DNA of 64,000 bases from Nocardia nova (GTDB taxonomy: Bacteria > Actinomycetota > Actinomycetes > Mycobacteriales > Mycobacteriaceae): contig NZ_PSZE01000008.1 of the NCBI RefSeq assembly GCF_002933465.1, positions 62,001 through 126,000 on the forward strand, given 5' to 3'. A program made the position numbers and the translations under genes. Of the stretch, positions 1-9,952 are shown piece after piece (the stretch's first letter is position 1; each line of letters begins with the position of its first letter). The notes under the pieces were generated by a model, which was not told the DNA's origin, ran no database searches, and worked only from the letters and a program-made list of their open reading frames with translations.

Positions 1-955
1 GCAGTGCGCGCCCCGGCTCGACGGCGAGCCGAATGGCATGGGCGCGCAGAACTTTAGCCAGATCGCCGTGGTCGAGGACGGCGGCCAGCGCGGCCGATCC
101 GGCGGGACGCTGATGGTAGGGGTAATACGAATCGAACGTCTTGTCCGCGTGGAACCAGTGTGGACCGTGTGCCTCGGTGAAGGCGCGCCAGGCTGTGTCC
201 GGCAGGTACTCGACGCCGAATCCGCCGCCGATGGAAATGGTGGTGACCGGGTGTCCGAGGGCGCGGGCGTGCCGGCAGCGGTCGACCAGCGCGGCCGCCA
301 GTTCCGAGCGGGCGATCGGGTCGTAGCCGGAAAGGTGAAAGCTGAACCCCTCCACCCGGATCGGGGCCGGATCGGTGCGGTGCAGCACGGTGTCGAGCTC
401 GATGTCGGTCAGGCCGAATCGGCTGGTCGAATCCGGCGGGAGTACCCGCAGCAGCACGCGGGCGGTGGCGCCGAGGCCGGTGAGCCGGGCGAGTTCGCCG
501 GGATCGTCGACCGCGATCAGGGCGCCGTGCCGGGTGGCCAGCCACAGCAGCTCATCGGATTTGGCCGGTCCGGTCACCACCAGATCGTGACCCCGGATGC
601 CGTTCGCCAGAGCCGAACTCAGCTCGCCGACGCTGGCGACATCGACGCCGACGCCGTGTTCGGCGCACACCCGCACCACGGCAGCGGACTTGTTGGCCTT
701 CTTGCCGTAGTAGATCGCGCCGTCCACCCCGTGGCGCCGGAACTGCTCGCGGAAGCCGTCGATAGTGGCTCCCACCCGCTCCGGGTACAGCACATGGAAG
801 GGGCCGCCGACCGCGTGGGCGATGTCGTCGAGCAGATGGGTGTCGGCCAGCAGTCGGCGCTCCCATTCGGCGCGGTGTGCGGGGAGGGGAGGCGCCGTGA
901 TCGAGGCGGAGTTGCGCGTATCGTCGGGCGCCCGCATGCTCCGGCTCGCGGTCAC
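1..955 (-). CDS. PLP-dependent decarboxylase, fold type III (LysA/SbnH-like), 3' end outside window
   Basis: The reading frame on the minus strand encodes an alanine-racemase-fold (type III) PLP decarboxylase of the diaminopimelate/ornithine decarboxylase superfamily. The segment YYGKKANKS (about residues 82-90) carries the usual PLP lysine in a KAN motif, and EYLPD and SIGGGFG-type segments follow further in. The frame is open to base 1, so the C-terminus is missing. I chose GTG at 955 because GGGAGG lies just upstream; the frame stays open upstream, so the start is uncertain. It is the third gene of an operon with an ornithine-cyclodeaminase-like enzyme and a 2-oxoglutarate oxygenase behind an iron box. 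That context suggests decarboxylation of an amino-acid intermediate of a siderophore, as SbnH does in staphyloferrin B synthesis. The substrate is unknown. Confidence 0.8.
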   Translation of the reverse strand, partial: MTASRSMRAPDDTRNSASITAPPLPAHRAEWERRLLADTHLLDDIAHAVGGPFHVLYPERVGATIDGFREQFRRHGVDGAIYYGKKANKSAAVVRVCAEHGVGVDVASVGELSSALANGIRGHDLVVTGPAKSDELLWLATRHGALIAVDDPGELARLTGLGATARVLLRVLPPDSTSRFGLTDIELDTVLHRTDPAPIRVEGFSFHLSGYDPIARSELAAALVDRCRHARALGHPVTTISIGGGFGVEYLPDTAWRAFTEAHGPHWFHADKTFDSYYPYHQRPAGSAALAAVLDHGDLAKVLRAHAIRLAVEPGRAL

Positions 956-1061
956 CGCGTCGCCTCCCGCGGTGACGACCGCATCGTGGCACGGAAAGTT
1001 GTTCGCGCAGTCGGTATTCCGCTCGACCACGATCGCACGGCGACCCAAAGGCGCGCCCCGG

Positions 1062-2051
1062 TCAATCCCACAGTGGCACCTCCGTGCCCCGGCCCTCGGC
1101 GATGGCCCGTTCGGCCAGGGCGTGCGCGACGGCGATATCGGTGAGGACCAGGCCGCTGTTGTAGACGAACAGCCGTTCGTCGGCACCGGTGCGCGCGGTC
1201 GCGCGGCGGCCCAGAATCGCCGGCAGTTCGGCGTCGACCGAGCGCAGCCGCCCGTCCGGGCCCGCCATATCGGTGCCGGTCAGCGCCATCTGCTCGGCGC
1301 TGGTGGCGATCACGCGATCGGCGTCGGTGAGCGTCGAGGGCGCCAGTCCGTAACCGACCAGCACGGCCACCGAACCCGGTGCCAGATCATCGGATTCGAG
1401 GGCGACCTGCGTGCCGGGCCCGGCGGTCGCCAGCACCACATCGGCCGTCCCCGCCGCGGCGCGCGGATCGTCGACCACATCGAGATCCAGGTGCGGTGCG
1501 TGCGCGCGCAGGTGGGTGCCCACCGCTTCCAGCCCCTCGGGATGGGTGCCGTACACCATCAACCGGTTCAACTGCGGATTCGCGGCGAGCAAGTGCGGCA
1601 GCGCGTTTCGGCCCTGGGTGCCGGTGCCGATCAGCAGCACGCTGCGCGCGCCCGGCCGCACCGTCTCGCGAACCAGCAGCGCCGAGACCGCCGGCGTGCG
1701 CAGCGCGCCCACCCGCGCGCAGTCCATCATCGCGATCGGGGTGCCGGTCGCGTCGTCGTAGAGGGTGATGGTGGTGTAGTAGCGCTTGGTGCTGCGGTCG
1801 TGACTCGGATCGAATTTGTACGAGGTCTTCATCGCGACCACCCGGCGGCGGCCGTCGCGCCCGAGCATCGCGTACGCCACCGACCAGCCGTCCGGATGCG
1901 CCACACTGAGCTTGCGGGGGTTGTCCGAATCACCCTGTGCCAGGGCCAGATAGGCGTCCTCGACGGCGCGCACCACCTCGTTGGGGGCGATCGGGACATC
2001 GGCGAGATCGCTGCGGCTGAGTACGCGCAACGGGGTGGGGCGGCTGCTCAC
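1062..2051 (-). CDS. Ornithine cyclodeaminase / SbnB-like NAD(P)-dependent enzyme
   Basis: This 329-residue protein belongs to the ornithine cyclodeaminase/mu-crystallin family, which includes alanine dehydrogenases and SbnB, an enzyme making 2,3-diaminopropionate precursors. A Rossmann nucleotide-binding loop is visible as LLIGTGTQGRNALPHL around the middle. The N-terminal half has the conserved MKTSYKFDPSH and MDCARVGALRTPA regions. GTG at 2051 is preceded by GAGGA at good spacing; upstream in-frame sequence looks non-coding. It sits 25 bases after the oxygenase gene and is co-directional with the decarboxylase, so the three are probably one transcript. A role in making a non-standard amino acid for a siderophore is inferred from the iron box and from the Sbn comparison. 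Confidence 0.85.
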   Translation of the reverse strand: MSSRPTPLRVLSRSDLADVPIAPNEVVRAVEDAYLALAQGDSDNPRKLSVAHPDGWSVAYAMLGRDGRRRVVAMKTSYKFDPSHDRSTKRYYTTITLYDDATGTPIAMMDCARVGALRTPAVSALLVRETVRPGARSVLLIGTGTQGRNALPHLLAANPQLNRLMVYGTHPEGLEAVGTHLRAHAPHLDLDVVDDPRAAAGTADVVLATAGPGTQVALESDDLAPGSVAVLVGYGLAPSTLTDADRVIATSAEQMALTGTDMAGPDGRLRSVDAELPAILGRRATARTGADERLFVYNSGLVLTDIAVAHALAERAIAEGRGTEVPLWD

Positions 2052-2076
2052 TGCGTTCCTCGGTTCACTGGTCGGT

Positions 2077-3174
2077 TCATCGGGACGAGATATTCGGTGC
2101 CGCGTCGGGATTCGGAGCGAACGGCCGCACCGTCCGCTGTCCGTATCCGCTTTCACCGGCCTCGGCCGGTGCGCGGCGGCGTGCCAGCCGGATGTTGACC
2201 CGTTTGAGCCAGCGGTCGGTCCCGTCGTATCGGGGGGTGAACGGAACCCGGCCGTGCACGACGACATCATTGTCCATCAGCAGCAACTCACCCGGCTCCA
2301 ACACCGTGCGGTGACATACTCGTTCCAATTCCGCGCCGAGATGAGCGTAGGCGCAACGGTATTCGGGGCTCGCGTCGTCGAGTGGGGTGTAGGCGGGGTC
2401 GTAGCGCAGGGTCGCCCCACCGTCATCGGCGGCGACGGTGGCCACCGGGGCAGGGCGGTGCTCGCTGAAATCCTCGCCGTAGGAGACGTCGGGCAGGATG
2501 GGCAGTGTCGGTTCGGCGAGCAGCCGGCGCCCGTCCGCATTCAGGTTCACCTGGCGGACCGAGGACACGGTGGTGCCCACCCGATCGGGATTGCGCAGAC
2601 AGCCGAGCAGCAGCAGATGGGCGCGCTCGGGATGGAAGGCATCCTCGGTGTGCGGGCTCAGCAGGGTGGTGCTGCTGGCGCCGGACTGTTCGTGTTCGTG
2701 GCCGGGGGTGGGGAGGATGTTGTTGACCAGCCGCCCACCCTGCTGGCCCTGCCAGCCGAACGGCTCGCCGGCGCAGCTGGCGAGCAGCAGCAGGGCGATA
2801 TCCAGGCGAAACGACTCCGAGCAGGCCGGTTCGGCGGCATGGAACCAGTCGGGCGGCGTCGGGCCGAGCTCCTCGTCGCGCACTGGCAGGCGTCCGATGA
2901 TCGTCGCGCCGGCGGGGGTGTCGGGCGGTCGCAACGCGGTGCGCACCGCCGCCGGAAGTTCGGCGGCGTAGGCGTCCACGAGCCGGATCAACGCCGGATC
3001 CGAGAGGGTGCGGCGGATCGGCGCGGAACCACCGAGGGTGCGGTCGAGTGTGATCGCAATCTCTTCGGCCGAACAGAACACGGCCGCCGCGGCTTCGGGT
3101 GCGAGCGTACGGCGGTCGATCGGTTCGGTTTCTTCGTGCTGGGGTGTCTTACGTTCGGGGAGAACGTTTTTCAC
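2077..3174 (-). CDS. Fe(II)/2-oxoglutarate-dependent oxygenase, amino-acid hydroxylase-like (TauD/clavaminate synthase family)
   Basis: The 365-residue protein has the facial-triad signature of 2-oxoglutarate oxygenases: H175-T-E177 in SPHTEDAF, a distal H307 in DNDVVVHGR, and R325 in RWLKRVNI, where the cosubstrate carboxylate is normally held. The overall pattern resembles arginine/asparagine beta-hydroxylases of peptide natural products (VioC/AsnO type), so hydroxylation of a free or carrier-bound amino acid is likely. GTG at 3174 is preceded by GAGGAAGG, which favours it over the longer ATG at 3246. It is the first gene of the operon, with an iron-regulator box about 80 bases upstream. 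Substrate specificity cannot be read from the sequence. Confidence 0.85.
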   Translation of the reverse strand: MKNVLPERKTPQHEETEPIDRRTLAPEAAAAVFCSAEEIAITLDRTLGGSAPIRRTLSDPALIRLVDAYAAELPAAVRTALRPPDTPAGATIIGRLPVRDEELGPTPPDWFHAAEPACSESFRLDIALLLLASCAGEPFGWQGQQGGRLVNNILPTPGHEHEQSGASSTTLLSPHTEDAFHPERAHLLLLGCLRNPDRVGTTVSSVRQVNLNADGRRLLAEPTLPILPDVSYGEDFSEHRPAPVATVAADDGGATLRYDPAYTPLDDASPEYRCAYAHLGAELERVCHRTVLEPGELLLMDNDVVVHGRVPFTPRYDGTDRWLKRVNIRLARRRAPAEAGESGYGQRTVRPFAPNPDAAPNISSR

Positions 3175-3251
3175 CAGGAGTTCCCTTCCTCGCAATGGGG
3201 ATGAAGCAGGTGGTGAAGACTCGGACTGCGAAGTTAGTCGCTCCACTGATC

Positions 3252-3270
3252 TTAAGCAAGGCTTACCTAA
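3252..3270. promoter_or_regulatory. IdeR/DmdR-type iron box
   Basis: The 19-base palindrome-like element TTAAGCAAGGCTTACCTAA matches 15 of 19 positions of the actinobacterial iron-box consensus TTAGGTTAGGCTAACCTAA. It lies 78 bases upstream of the oxygenase start. IdeR bound to Fe(II) would repress the operon, so it should be expressed under iron starvation. The lytic transglycosylase gene on the other strand starts about 130 bases away and could also be affected. Confidence 0.75.
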
Positions 3271-3400
3271 AGTTGGCCGCTGAACATAGCGTTTCGGTAT
3301 GGAACAGAGGAGAGGGAAAGGTAGCTGATCGTATGCCGGGTCGGGTGGGGTGCGCCGTCACGGTGTGTGCCATCCGCGCGCGAATCTGGATGATGGAAAC

Positions 3401-4138
3401 GTGCGTTCGACCATCCCCGGATTCCGGCCCCTCGCGTTCGCCGCCGTCGCGGCTGTCGCGCTGCTGTCCGGATGTGCGGGAACCGATAACCTGCCCCCGA
3501 TTCCGGACGGAATTCCGCCCGGTGCGGGCGCACCGGTCCCGCCGATCGACCTTGATGCGCCCGGTCGCAGTGCCGAACAGTTGCGTGGCTGGGCCGAGGG
3601 GCAATCCGACGCGCTCGGCATCCCCACCGTCGCGCTCGAGGCCTACGGATACGCGGCCGAGGTGATGGCTCGTTCGCGTCCCGACTGCGGCATCGGCTGG
3701 ACCACCATCGCGGGCATCGCGCGGGTGGAGAGCAAACACGGTCGCCACGGCGGTTCCGAGCTGGATGCCGACGGTGAAGTCCGGCCGCCGATCCGCGGCA
3801 TCCCCTTGGACGGATCACCCGGTGTCGCAAGGATTCTCGACGACGAGGCCACCGCACGCACCGGAACCCCGGTCTACGTGCGTGCCGAGGGGCCGTTCCA
3901 ATTCCTGCCCGAAACCTGGCAGCACTGGGGTGTGGACGCCAACGGGGACGGTCGCGCCGACCCGGACAGCATCGACGACGCCTCGCTGACCGCCGCGCGT
4001 TACCTGTGTGCCAGCGGCGGCGATCTGCGCACCGCGCAGGGCTGGCAGAAGGCGGTGCTGACCTACAACCAGTCCACTACCTATATGGCAACCGTGCGGA
4101 CGAAGGCAGCGGCATACAGCGTCGGCCGCCGGGCCTGA
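3401..4138 (+). CDS. lpqU: Lytic transglycosylase lipoprotein (LpqU/Rv1022-like)
   Basis: The 245-residue precursor has a short basic start, a hydrophobic stretch and a lipobox LLSGC (Cys25), so it should be lipidated and anchored outside the membrane. The mature part carries a soluble-lytic-transglycosylase fold: the IARVESKHG motif with the catalytic Glu, AEGPFQFLPETWQ, and a late TYNQS segment. Such enzymes cleave the MurNAc-GlcNAc bond of peptidoglycan. The calcium-binding-like DANGDGRADPDS loop is typical of the actinobacterial group. GTG at 3401 places the signal sequence at the N-terminus; the longer open frame upstream lacks signal-like sequence. Directly upstream of eno, as lpqU is in mycobacteria. 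Confidence 0.85.
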   Translation: MRSTIPGFRPLAFAAVAAVALLSGCAGTDNLPPIPDGIPPGAGAPVPPIDLDAPGRSAEQLRGWAEGQSDALGIPTVALEAYGYAAEVMARSRPDCGIGWTTIAGIARVESKHGRHGGSELDADGEVRPPIRGIPLDGSPGVARILDDEATARTGTPVYVRAEGPFQFLPETWQHWGVDANGDGRADPDSIDDASLTAARYLCASGGDLRTAQGWQKAVLTYNQSTTYMATVRTKAAAYSVGRRA

Positions 4139-4368
4139 GGATGCCGGGACGGCGCGCCACGATCGCCGCGTGCGGCGCGCGGACGACGGCGCCGCGCTGG
4201 CGGCCGGCCGGCCGGAGAGCCCGAATCCGACCGGAGTCGTTGTCTCCGCGAACGACCGGGAGTGCGCGCGGACCGGTGTCGTGCGTGCCGGACCGTACCC
4301 ATTAGGCTCGCAGGCGCACGGGCCCGCCGTGCGACCTGCTCATGGACGGCGGTGGGCAGGGCCCCTGA

Positions 4369-5691
<1,323 letters not shown>

Positions 5692-5817
5692 TAGCCTCGT
5701 CAACGGTTGTGGCGTGCGGGGCCGGTCGATACAGCGGCCGGTCACCGGGCGGAACCGTTGCGCTGTGCGGTCGAATCGCAGCGCCGCTATGGAGGCAGGC
5801 GATTTCGAGGTGTGGGG

Positions 5818-6465
5818 ATGACGGAGCGACGGGCGCGCGGTACCAGTCCGGCAGGACGCGGTGACCGCCGCTCGACGCGGTCGCCTCGGCCCGAACGGGC
5901 CGCGAACGGCTCCGCGCGCACGTCCGCCGGCAAACGGGCCGCGCAACGACGCCCGGCCGGCACGAAATCCGAACCGCGCACCACGCGCGCGAAGTCGAAG
6001 AAGTCCGAGGATCGCCACGATCGCCGGATTCTGGGGCTGTCCACCGGGCGGGCGGTCATCCTGGCCGCGGTGCTGTGCGCGCTCGCGCTGACCCTCGCCG
6101 TACCGATGCGCACGTATTTCAGTCAGCGTTCGGAAACCGCGCAATTGGCCGAACAGCGCCGCGATCTGGAAAACGATCTGACGCGGCTGCGCGACCGCCG
6201 CGCACAACAGGAAGATCCCGCCTACATCCGCTCCGAGGCCCGCGACCGGCTGCGGCTGGTGATGCCCGGTGACACTGCCTACATCGTGCAGGTGCCCGGT
6301 ATCGAGCAGCCCGCGGTGCCGGTGCCGACGAGTCAGGCCCGCCGCCCCGATCCCTGGTACACCCAGCTGTGGCGCAGTATGTCGGACCCCCAGCCCACCT
6401 CCACCTCCACCTCCACGCCGGCGCCCCCGCCGCCCCCTCCCCATCCTGAAGGAGAACCCCGGTGA
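5818..6465 (+). CDS. FtsB/DivIC-like septum formation protein
   Basis: A 215-residue bitopic membrane protein. Residues 1-70 are basic and low-complexity, about 77-96 form one transmembrane helix, and residues 100-135 (ETAQLAEQRRDLENDLTRL region) read as a coiled coil followed by the PAYIRSEARDRLRL block that marks the FtsB/DivIC family. A proline/threonine-rich tail follows. In other bacteria FtsB bridges FtsL and FtsQ at the divisome. Position after eno matches Rv1024. ATG at 5818 gives the cytoplasmic basic tail. The stop overlaps the next gene's GTG (GTGA), indicating translational coupling. Confidence 0.85.
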   Translation: MTERRARGTSPAGRGDRRSTRSPRPERAANGSARTSAGKRAAQRRPAGTKSEPRTTRAKSKKSEDRHDRRILGLSTGRAVILAAVLCALALTLAVPMRTYFSQRSETAQLAEQRRDLENDLTRLRDRRAQQEDPAYIRSEARDRLRLVMPGDTAYIVQVPGIEQPAVPVPTSQARRPDPWYTQLWRSMSDPQPTSTSTSTPAPPPPPPHPEGEPR

Positions 6466-7055
6466 CCGACCCCGCTACGCCCGAGCCCTCGTCCGGCGGG
6501 GCGCGTGCCGAGCGGGGTGCGCCCGCCGAGGCGGATCTCGAGATCGTGGCCCGCCAGCTCGGCCGAGAGCCACGCGGGGTCCTCGCGATCGCCTATCGCA
6601 CACCCGACGGCCAACCGGCGGTCGTGAAGACCGCGCCGCGTCTGCCCGACGGCACCCCGTTCCCCACGCTCTACTACCTCACCGATCCGCGCCTGACCGC
6701 CGAGGCCAGCCGGCAAGAGGCCGCCGGGCTGATGCGCGGGATGACCGAACGCCTGGCCGCCGACCCGGAACTGGCCGCCGCCTACCGCGCCGCGCACGAG
6801 AGCTACCTGTCCGAGCGCAACGAAATCGAGTCGCTGGGAACAGATTTCAGCGGTGGCGGGATGCCGGAGCGGGTCAAGTGCCTGCACGTGCTGATCGCGC
6901 ATTCACTGGCCAAGGGCCCTGGGCTGAACCCGCTCGGTGACGAGGCGGTCGCCCTGGCGGCCGATACCGGACTGCGCGGCACCGCGATTCCGCGAGACTG
7001 GCCGAAATACGAGCAGTATCAATCGAATACCGATGCGGGAGACAGTGATGAGTGA
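6462..7055 (+). CDS. DUF501 family protein (Rv1025-like)
   Basis: A 197-residue soluble protein. The core runs IVARQLGREPRGVLAIAYR through PTLYYLTDPRLTAEASR to MPERVKCLHVLIAHSLAKG, which is the conserved signature of the actinobacterial DUF501 family. The invariant HVLIAHSL segment and a lone cysteine in VKCLH suggest a metal or substrate site, but no reaction is established. It overlaps the FtsB-like gene by four bases upstream and the Ppx/GppA gene downstream, so the three are probably co-translated. Not an enzyme I can name. Confidence 0.85.
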   Translation: MTDPATPEPSSGGARAERGAPAEADLEIVARQLGREPRGVLAIAYRTPDGQPAVVKTAPRLPDGTPFPTLYYLTDPRLTAEASRQEAAGLMRGMTERLAADPELAAAYRAAHESYLSERNEIESLGTDFSGGGMPERVKCLHVLIAHSLAKGPGLNPLGDEAVALAADTGLRGTAIPRDWPKYEQYQSNTDAGDSDE

Positions 7056-7995
7056 CCGGGTTGCCGCCGTCGACTGCGGCACCAATTCCATCCGGCTCCT
7101 GATCGCCGATGTCGGCGCGGACGGCCATCTCACCGACGTGCACCGCGAAATGCGGATCGTGCGACTCGGCAAGGGCGTGGACGCCACGGGGGAATTGAAT
7201 CCGGAGGCGATCGAACGCACCCGCGTCGCCCTGCACGACTACGTCGACCGCATGATCGAGACCGGAGTGAGCCGGGTGCGGATGGTCGCCACCAGCGCCA
7301 CCCGCGACGCGCGCAACCGCGACGACTTCTTCACCATGACCGGGGTGGAACTGGGGCGCGTCGTGCCGGGCGCTCAGGCCGAGGTGATCACCGGTGACGA
7401 GGAGGCGCGGCTCTCGTTCGCGGGCGCGGTCGGCGAATTGTCCAGTGCCGAAGGTCCGTTCGTGGTCGTCGATCTCGGCGGCGGGTCCACCGAGGTGGTG
7501 CTCGGCGACAGCTCCGGCGTGCAGGAGGCCTACTCGACCGACATCGGCTGCGTGCGGATCACCGAACGCTGCCTGCACGGTAATCCGCCGACCGGCGAGG
7601 AGGTCGCGTCGGCGCGGTTCTTCGCCTCGCAGCAGCTGGCCCAGGCCTTCGGCGTGGTTCCGGTCGAACGCGCCCGCACCTGGGTCGGTGTGGCCGGCAC
7701 CATGACCACGATCGCCGCAGTCGCACTGGACCTGCCCGAATACGATTCGGATCGGGTGCATTTGACCCGTCTCACGTTCGATCGGCTCCGCGAGGTCTGT
7801 CACCGTCTGATCGGGATGAACCACGACGAACGCGCCGCTCTCGGACCCATGCACCCGGGCCGGGTCGACGTGATCGGCGGCGGTGCGGTGATCGCCGAGG
7901 TACTGGCCGACGAGTTGGCGCGCCGCGCGGGGATCTCCGAGTTGATCGTGAGCGAGCACGACATTCTCGACGGGATCGCGCTGTCGATCGCCTGA
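7048..7995 (+). CDS. Ppx/GppA family exopolyphosphatase / pppGpp phosphohydrolase
   Basis: A 315-residue single-domain Ppx/GppA phosphatase of the short actinobacterial type (Rv1026-like), which hydrolyses polyphosphate or guanosine pentaphosphate. The actin-fold phosphate loops are visible: AAVDCGTNSIRLLI at the start and VVDLGGGSTEVVLG near residue 140, with GVAGTMTTIAAV and VIGGGAVI later. ATG at 7048 overlaps the previous stop. This links it to the stringent response or phosphate storage, next to eno and a divisome gene. A C-terminal HD extension of the long Ppx form is absent, as usual for this group. Confidence 0.92.
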   Translation: MSDRVAAVDCGTNSIRLLIADVGADGHLTDVHREMRIVRLGKGVDATGELNPEAIERTRVALHDYVDRMIETGVSRVRMVATSATRDARNRDDFFTMTGVELGRVVPGAQAEVITGDEEARLSFAGAVGELSSAEGPFVVVDLGGGSTEVVLGDSSGVQEAYSTDIGCVRITERCLHGNPPTGEEVASARFFASQQLAQAFGVVPVERARTWVGVAGTMTTIAAVALDLPEYDSDRVHLTRLTFDRLREVCHRLIGMNHDERAALGPMHPGRVDVIGGGAVIAEVLADELARRAGISELIVSEHDILDGIALSIA

Positions 7996-8137
7996 GGCGG
8001 GCCGGAGGCGGCAGCGCCGCGTCACCACGCAGGTCCGGTCCCCCGGGCGAGATCAGCACCGTCTGAGGGGCCGCGACATCCCGGATGATCGGCGTTTCGC
8101 GCGATCGCCGTACCCCGTTGCTGGACAATTGCGTCTC

Positions 8138-9613
8138 ATGAGCAGGGTGGAACCCGTCCCGGGAGAGCAGGCGTCGCCGGAGACACGCACGATATTCGGC
8201 CATCCCATCGGGCTGGTCAATTTGTTCGGAGTGGAGCTGTGGGAACGGTTTTCGTTCTACGGCATGCTCACCATCCTCGGGTACTACCTGTACTACTCGC
8301 TGACCGACGGCGGGCTCGGGCTGGAGAAATCCACCGCGACGGGCATCGTCGGCGCCTACGGCGGACTGGTGTATCTGTCGACCGTGCTCGGTGGCTGGCT
8401 GGCCGACCGGGTGCTCGGGATGGAGCGGACCGTCTTCTACGGCGGCGTCGTGGTGATGGCCGGGCATATCGCGCTGGCGGTGCTGCCGGGATTGACCGGT
8501 GTCGGCGTGGGGTTGGTGCTCGTCGCGCTCGGCTCCGGCGCGTTGAAGGCCAATGCGTCCTCACTTCTGGGCACGCTCTACGAGAAGGGTGACCCGCGCG
8601 CCGACGGCGGTTTCACGCTGTTCTATCTCGGCGTGAATCTGGGCGCGTTCGTCGGCCCGCTGATCACCGGTCTGCTGCAGACCCACCTCGGATTCCACTA
8701 CGGATTCGGGGCGGCGGCGGTCGGCATGGCGCTCGGACTCACCCAGTACGTGATCTTCCGGGGCAATCTGGGTACCCACGGGCGGGAAGTGCCGAACCCG
8801 TTGCCGCGCAGCCAGATCGGGAAGGTGATCGCCGTCGTGCTGGTCGTCGCGGTGGTGGTCGCCGTCGCGATGTGGACCGGGCTGGTCCGGTTGTCGAATC
8901 TGTCGTGGGTAACCACCGGCGTGATCGCGGCGGTATCGATACTCTATTTCGGATTGATGTTGGCCAGTCCGAAAGTGGTTGCGGTGGAACGAGTCCGAGT
9001 GCGGGCCTTCATACCGCTGTTCATCGCCAACGCCGTGTTCTGGTCGCTGTTCCAGCAGATCTTCACGGTGCTGGCCGTCTACTCCGACGAGCGAATGAAC
9101 TGGACGCTGTTCGGCTGGACCGCACCGGCGAGCTGGATCGGCTCGGAGGAACCGATCTGGGTCATCGTCCTGTCGCCCTTGTTCGCGCTCATGTGGACCC
9201 GCCTGGGCACCCGAGCCCCCACCACGCCCCGAAAGTTCGCCTACGGCGTGATGGGGATGGGCGCATCGTTCCTCCTGTTCGTCCCCCTAGCCGGCTTCGA
9301 GGACACAACCGTTCCCGCCCTGCTCGTCCTCGTCATCCTGGCCGGCTTCGCCATCTCCGAACTGCTGCTGTCCCCGATCGGCCTCGCGGTTACCACTCAG
9401 CTCGCCCCCGAGGCCTTCCGAGCCCAGATGATGGCCCTGTACTTCTTCTCCGTCGGCATCGGCACCTCGATGTCCGGCGTCCTGTCCGAGTTCTACGACA
9501 CCAGCCACGAAGTCGCCTACTTCGGCATCACCGGCCTGGTCGCGATCGCAGTGGGAATCGTCGTTTACTTCCTAGCCCCGCAGGTCAGCCGCTTGATGGA
9601 AGGCGTGCACTGA
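8138..9613 (+). CDS. POT/PTR2 family proton-coupled oligopeptide transporter
   Basis: A 491-residue multi-pass membrane protein of the major facilitator superfamily, POT branch, importing di- and tripeptides with protons. The family signature is clear: ELWERFSFYGM in helix 1, GGWLADRVLG after helix 2, and ADGGFTLFYLGVNLGAFVGPL in the helix 4-5 region. Roughly 12 to 14 hydrophobic helices are seen. ATG at 8138 is preferred to the TTG three codons earlier. It stands alone 142 bases after the ppx/gppA gene; no regulator is adjacent. Codon use in the last third still fits the chromosome, so it lies outside the accessory island. Confidence 0.92.
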   Translation: MSRVEPVPGEQASPETRTIFGHPIGLVNLFGVELWERFSFYGMLTILGYYLYYSLTDGGLGLEKSTATGIVGAYGGLVYLSTVLGGWLADRVLGMERTVFYGGVVVMAGHIALAVLPGLTGVGVGLVLVALGSGALKANASSLLGTLYEKGDPRADGGFTLFYLGVNLGAFVGPLITGLLQTHLGFHYGFGAAAVGMALGLTQYVIFRGNLGTHGREVPNPLPRSQIGKVIAVVLVVAVVVAVAMWTGLVRLSNLSWVTTGVIAAVSILYFGLMLASPKVVAVERVRVRAFIPLFIANAVFWSLFQQIFTVLAVYSDERMNWTLFGWTAPASWIGSEEPIWVIVLSPLFALMWTRLGTRAPTTPRKFAYGVMGMGASFLLFVPLAGFEDTTVPALLVLVILAGFAISELLLSPIGLAVTTQLAPEAFRAQMMALYFFSVGIGTSMSGVLSEFYDTSHEVAYFGITGLVAIAVGIVVYFLAPQVSRLMEGVH

Positions 9614-9669
9614 GCAAATCCCCGGACAATTCCGAGACGGGCGTACGACTTAGGTACGCTATCCCAGCC

Positions 9670-9743
9670 GCCCCCGTAGCCCAATTGGCAGAGGCAGCGG
9701 ACTTAAAATCCGCACAGTGTCGGTTCGAGTCCGACCGGGGGCA
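9670..9743 (+). tRNA. tRNA-Leu (anticodon TAA)
   Basis: The 74 bases fold as a cloverleaf: acceptor arms GCCCCCG and CGGGGGC with discriminator A, a D-arm region, an anticodon stem GCGGA/TCCGC around loop CTTAAAA (anticodon TAA), and a T arm GTCGG-TTCGAGT-CCGAC. No CCA is encoded. The anticodon reads UUA leucine codons. The variable region is only about five to seven bases, short for a leucine tRNA. The accessory region begins immediately downstream, as is common for elements using tRNA 3' ends. Confidence 0.93.
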
Positions 9744-9832
9744 CCTCATTCGGCCTGGTAGAGGCGTTTTCTGGGTCTTCAGTCGCCTTGCGGAGCCTTG
9801 AAATGCCACTCCCGTCCCACCCTGCATGCGGG

Positions 9833-9952
9833 TTACGGTGCGGGCGGCTGGTCGTATTCGTGCTGGGTGCGCTCGGGCCAGAAGATCGCGCCAACGATCA
9901 CCAGCAACGGCAGCCCTACCGCGATCACGAGCCCGAGAGTGTCAGCGCTCAT
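9833..9952 (-). CDS. 39-residue single-span membrane peptide
   Basis: A short frame starting with ATG at 9952 and ending with TAA at 9833. The product has one clear hydrophobic helix (VIAVGLPLLVIVGAIFW, residues 9-25) followed by a charged, proline-ending tail PERTQHEYDQPPAP. Its start overlaps the stop of the upstream 74-residue gene (TGATG), a strong sign that it is a translated operon partner. No family recognised. Small membrane peptides of this form occur in integrative elements and phages, but the function here is unknown. Confidence 0.6.
   Translation of the reverse strand: MSADTLGLVIAVGLPLLVIVGAIFWPERTQHEYDQPPAP

Noticed and set aside
38..1144. Plus-strand open frame at the left edge
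   Set aside because: Its minus-strand counterpart reads as a PLP decarboxylase with a KAN lysine motif; the plus-strand product has no recognisable features.
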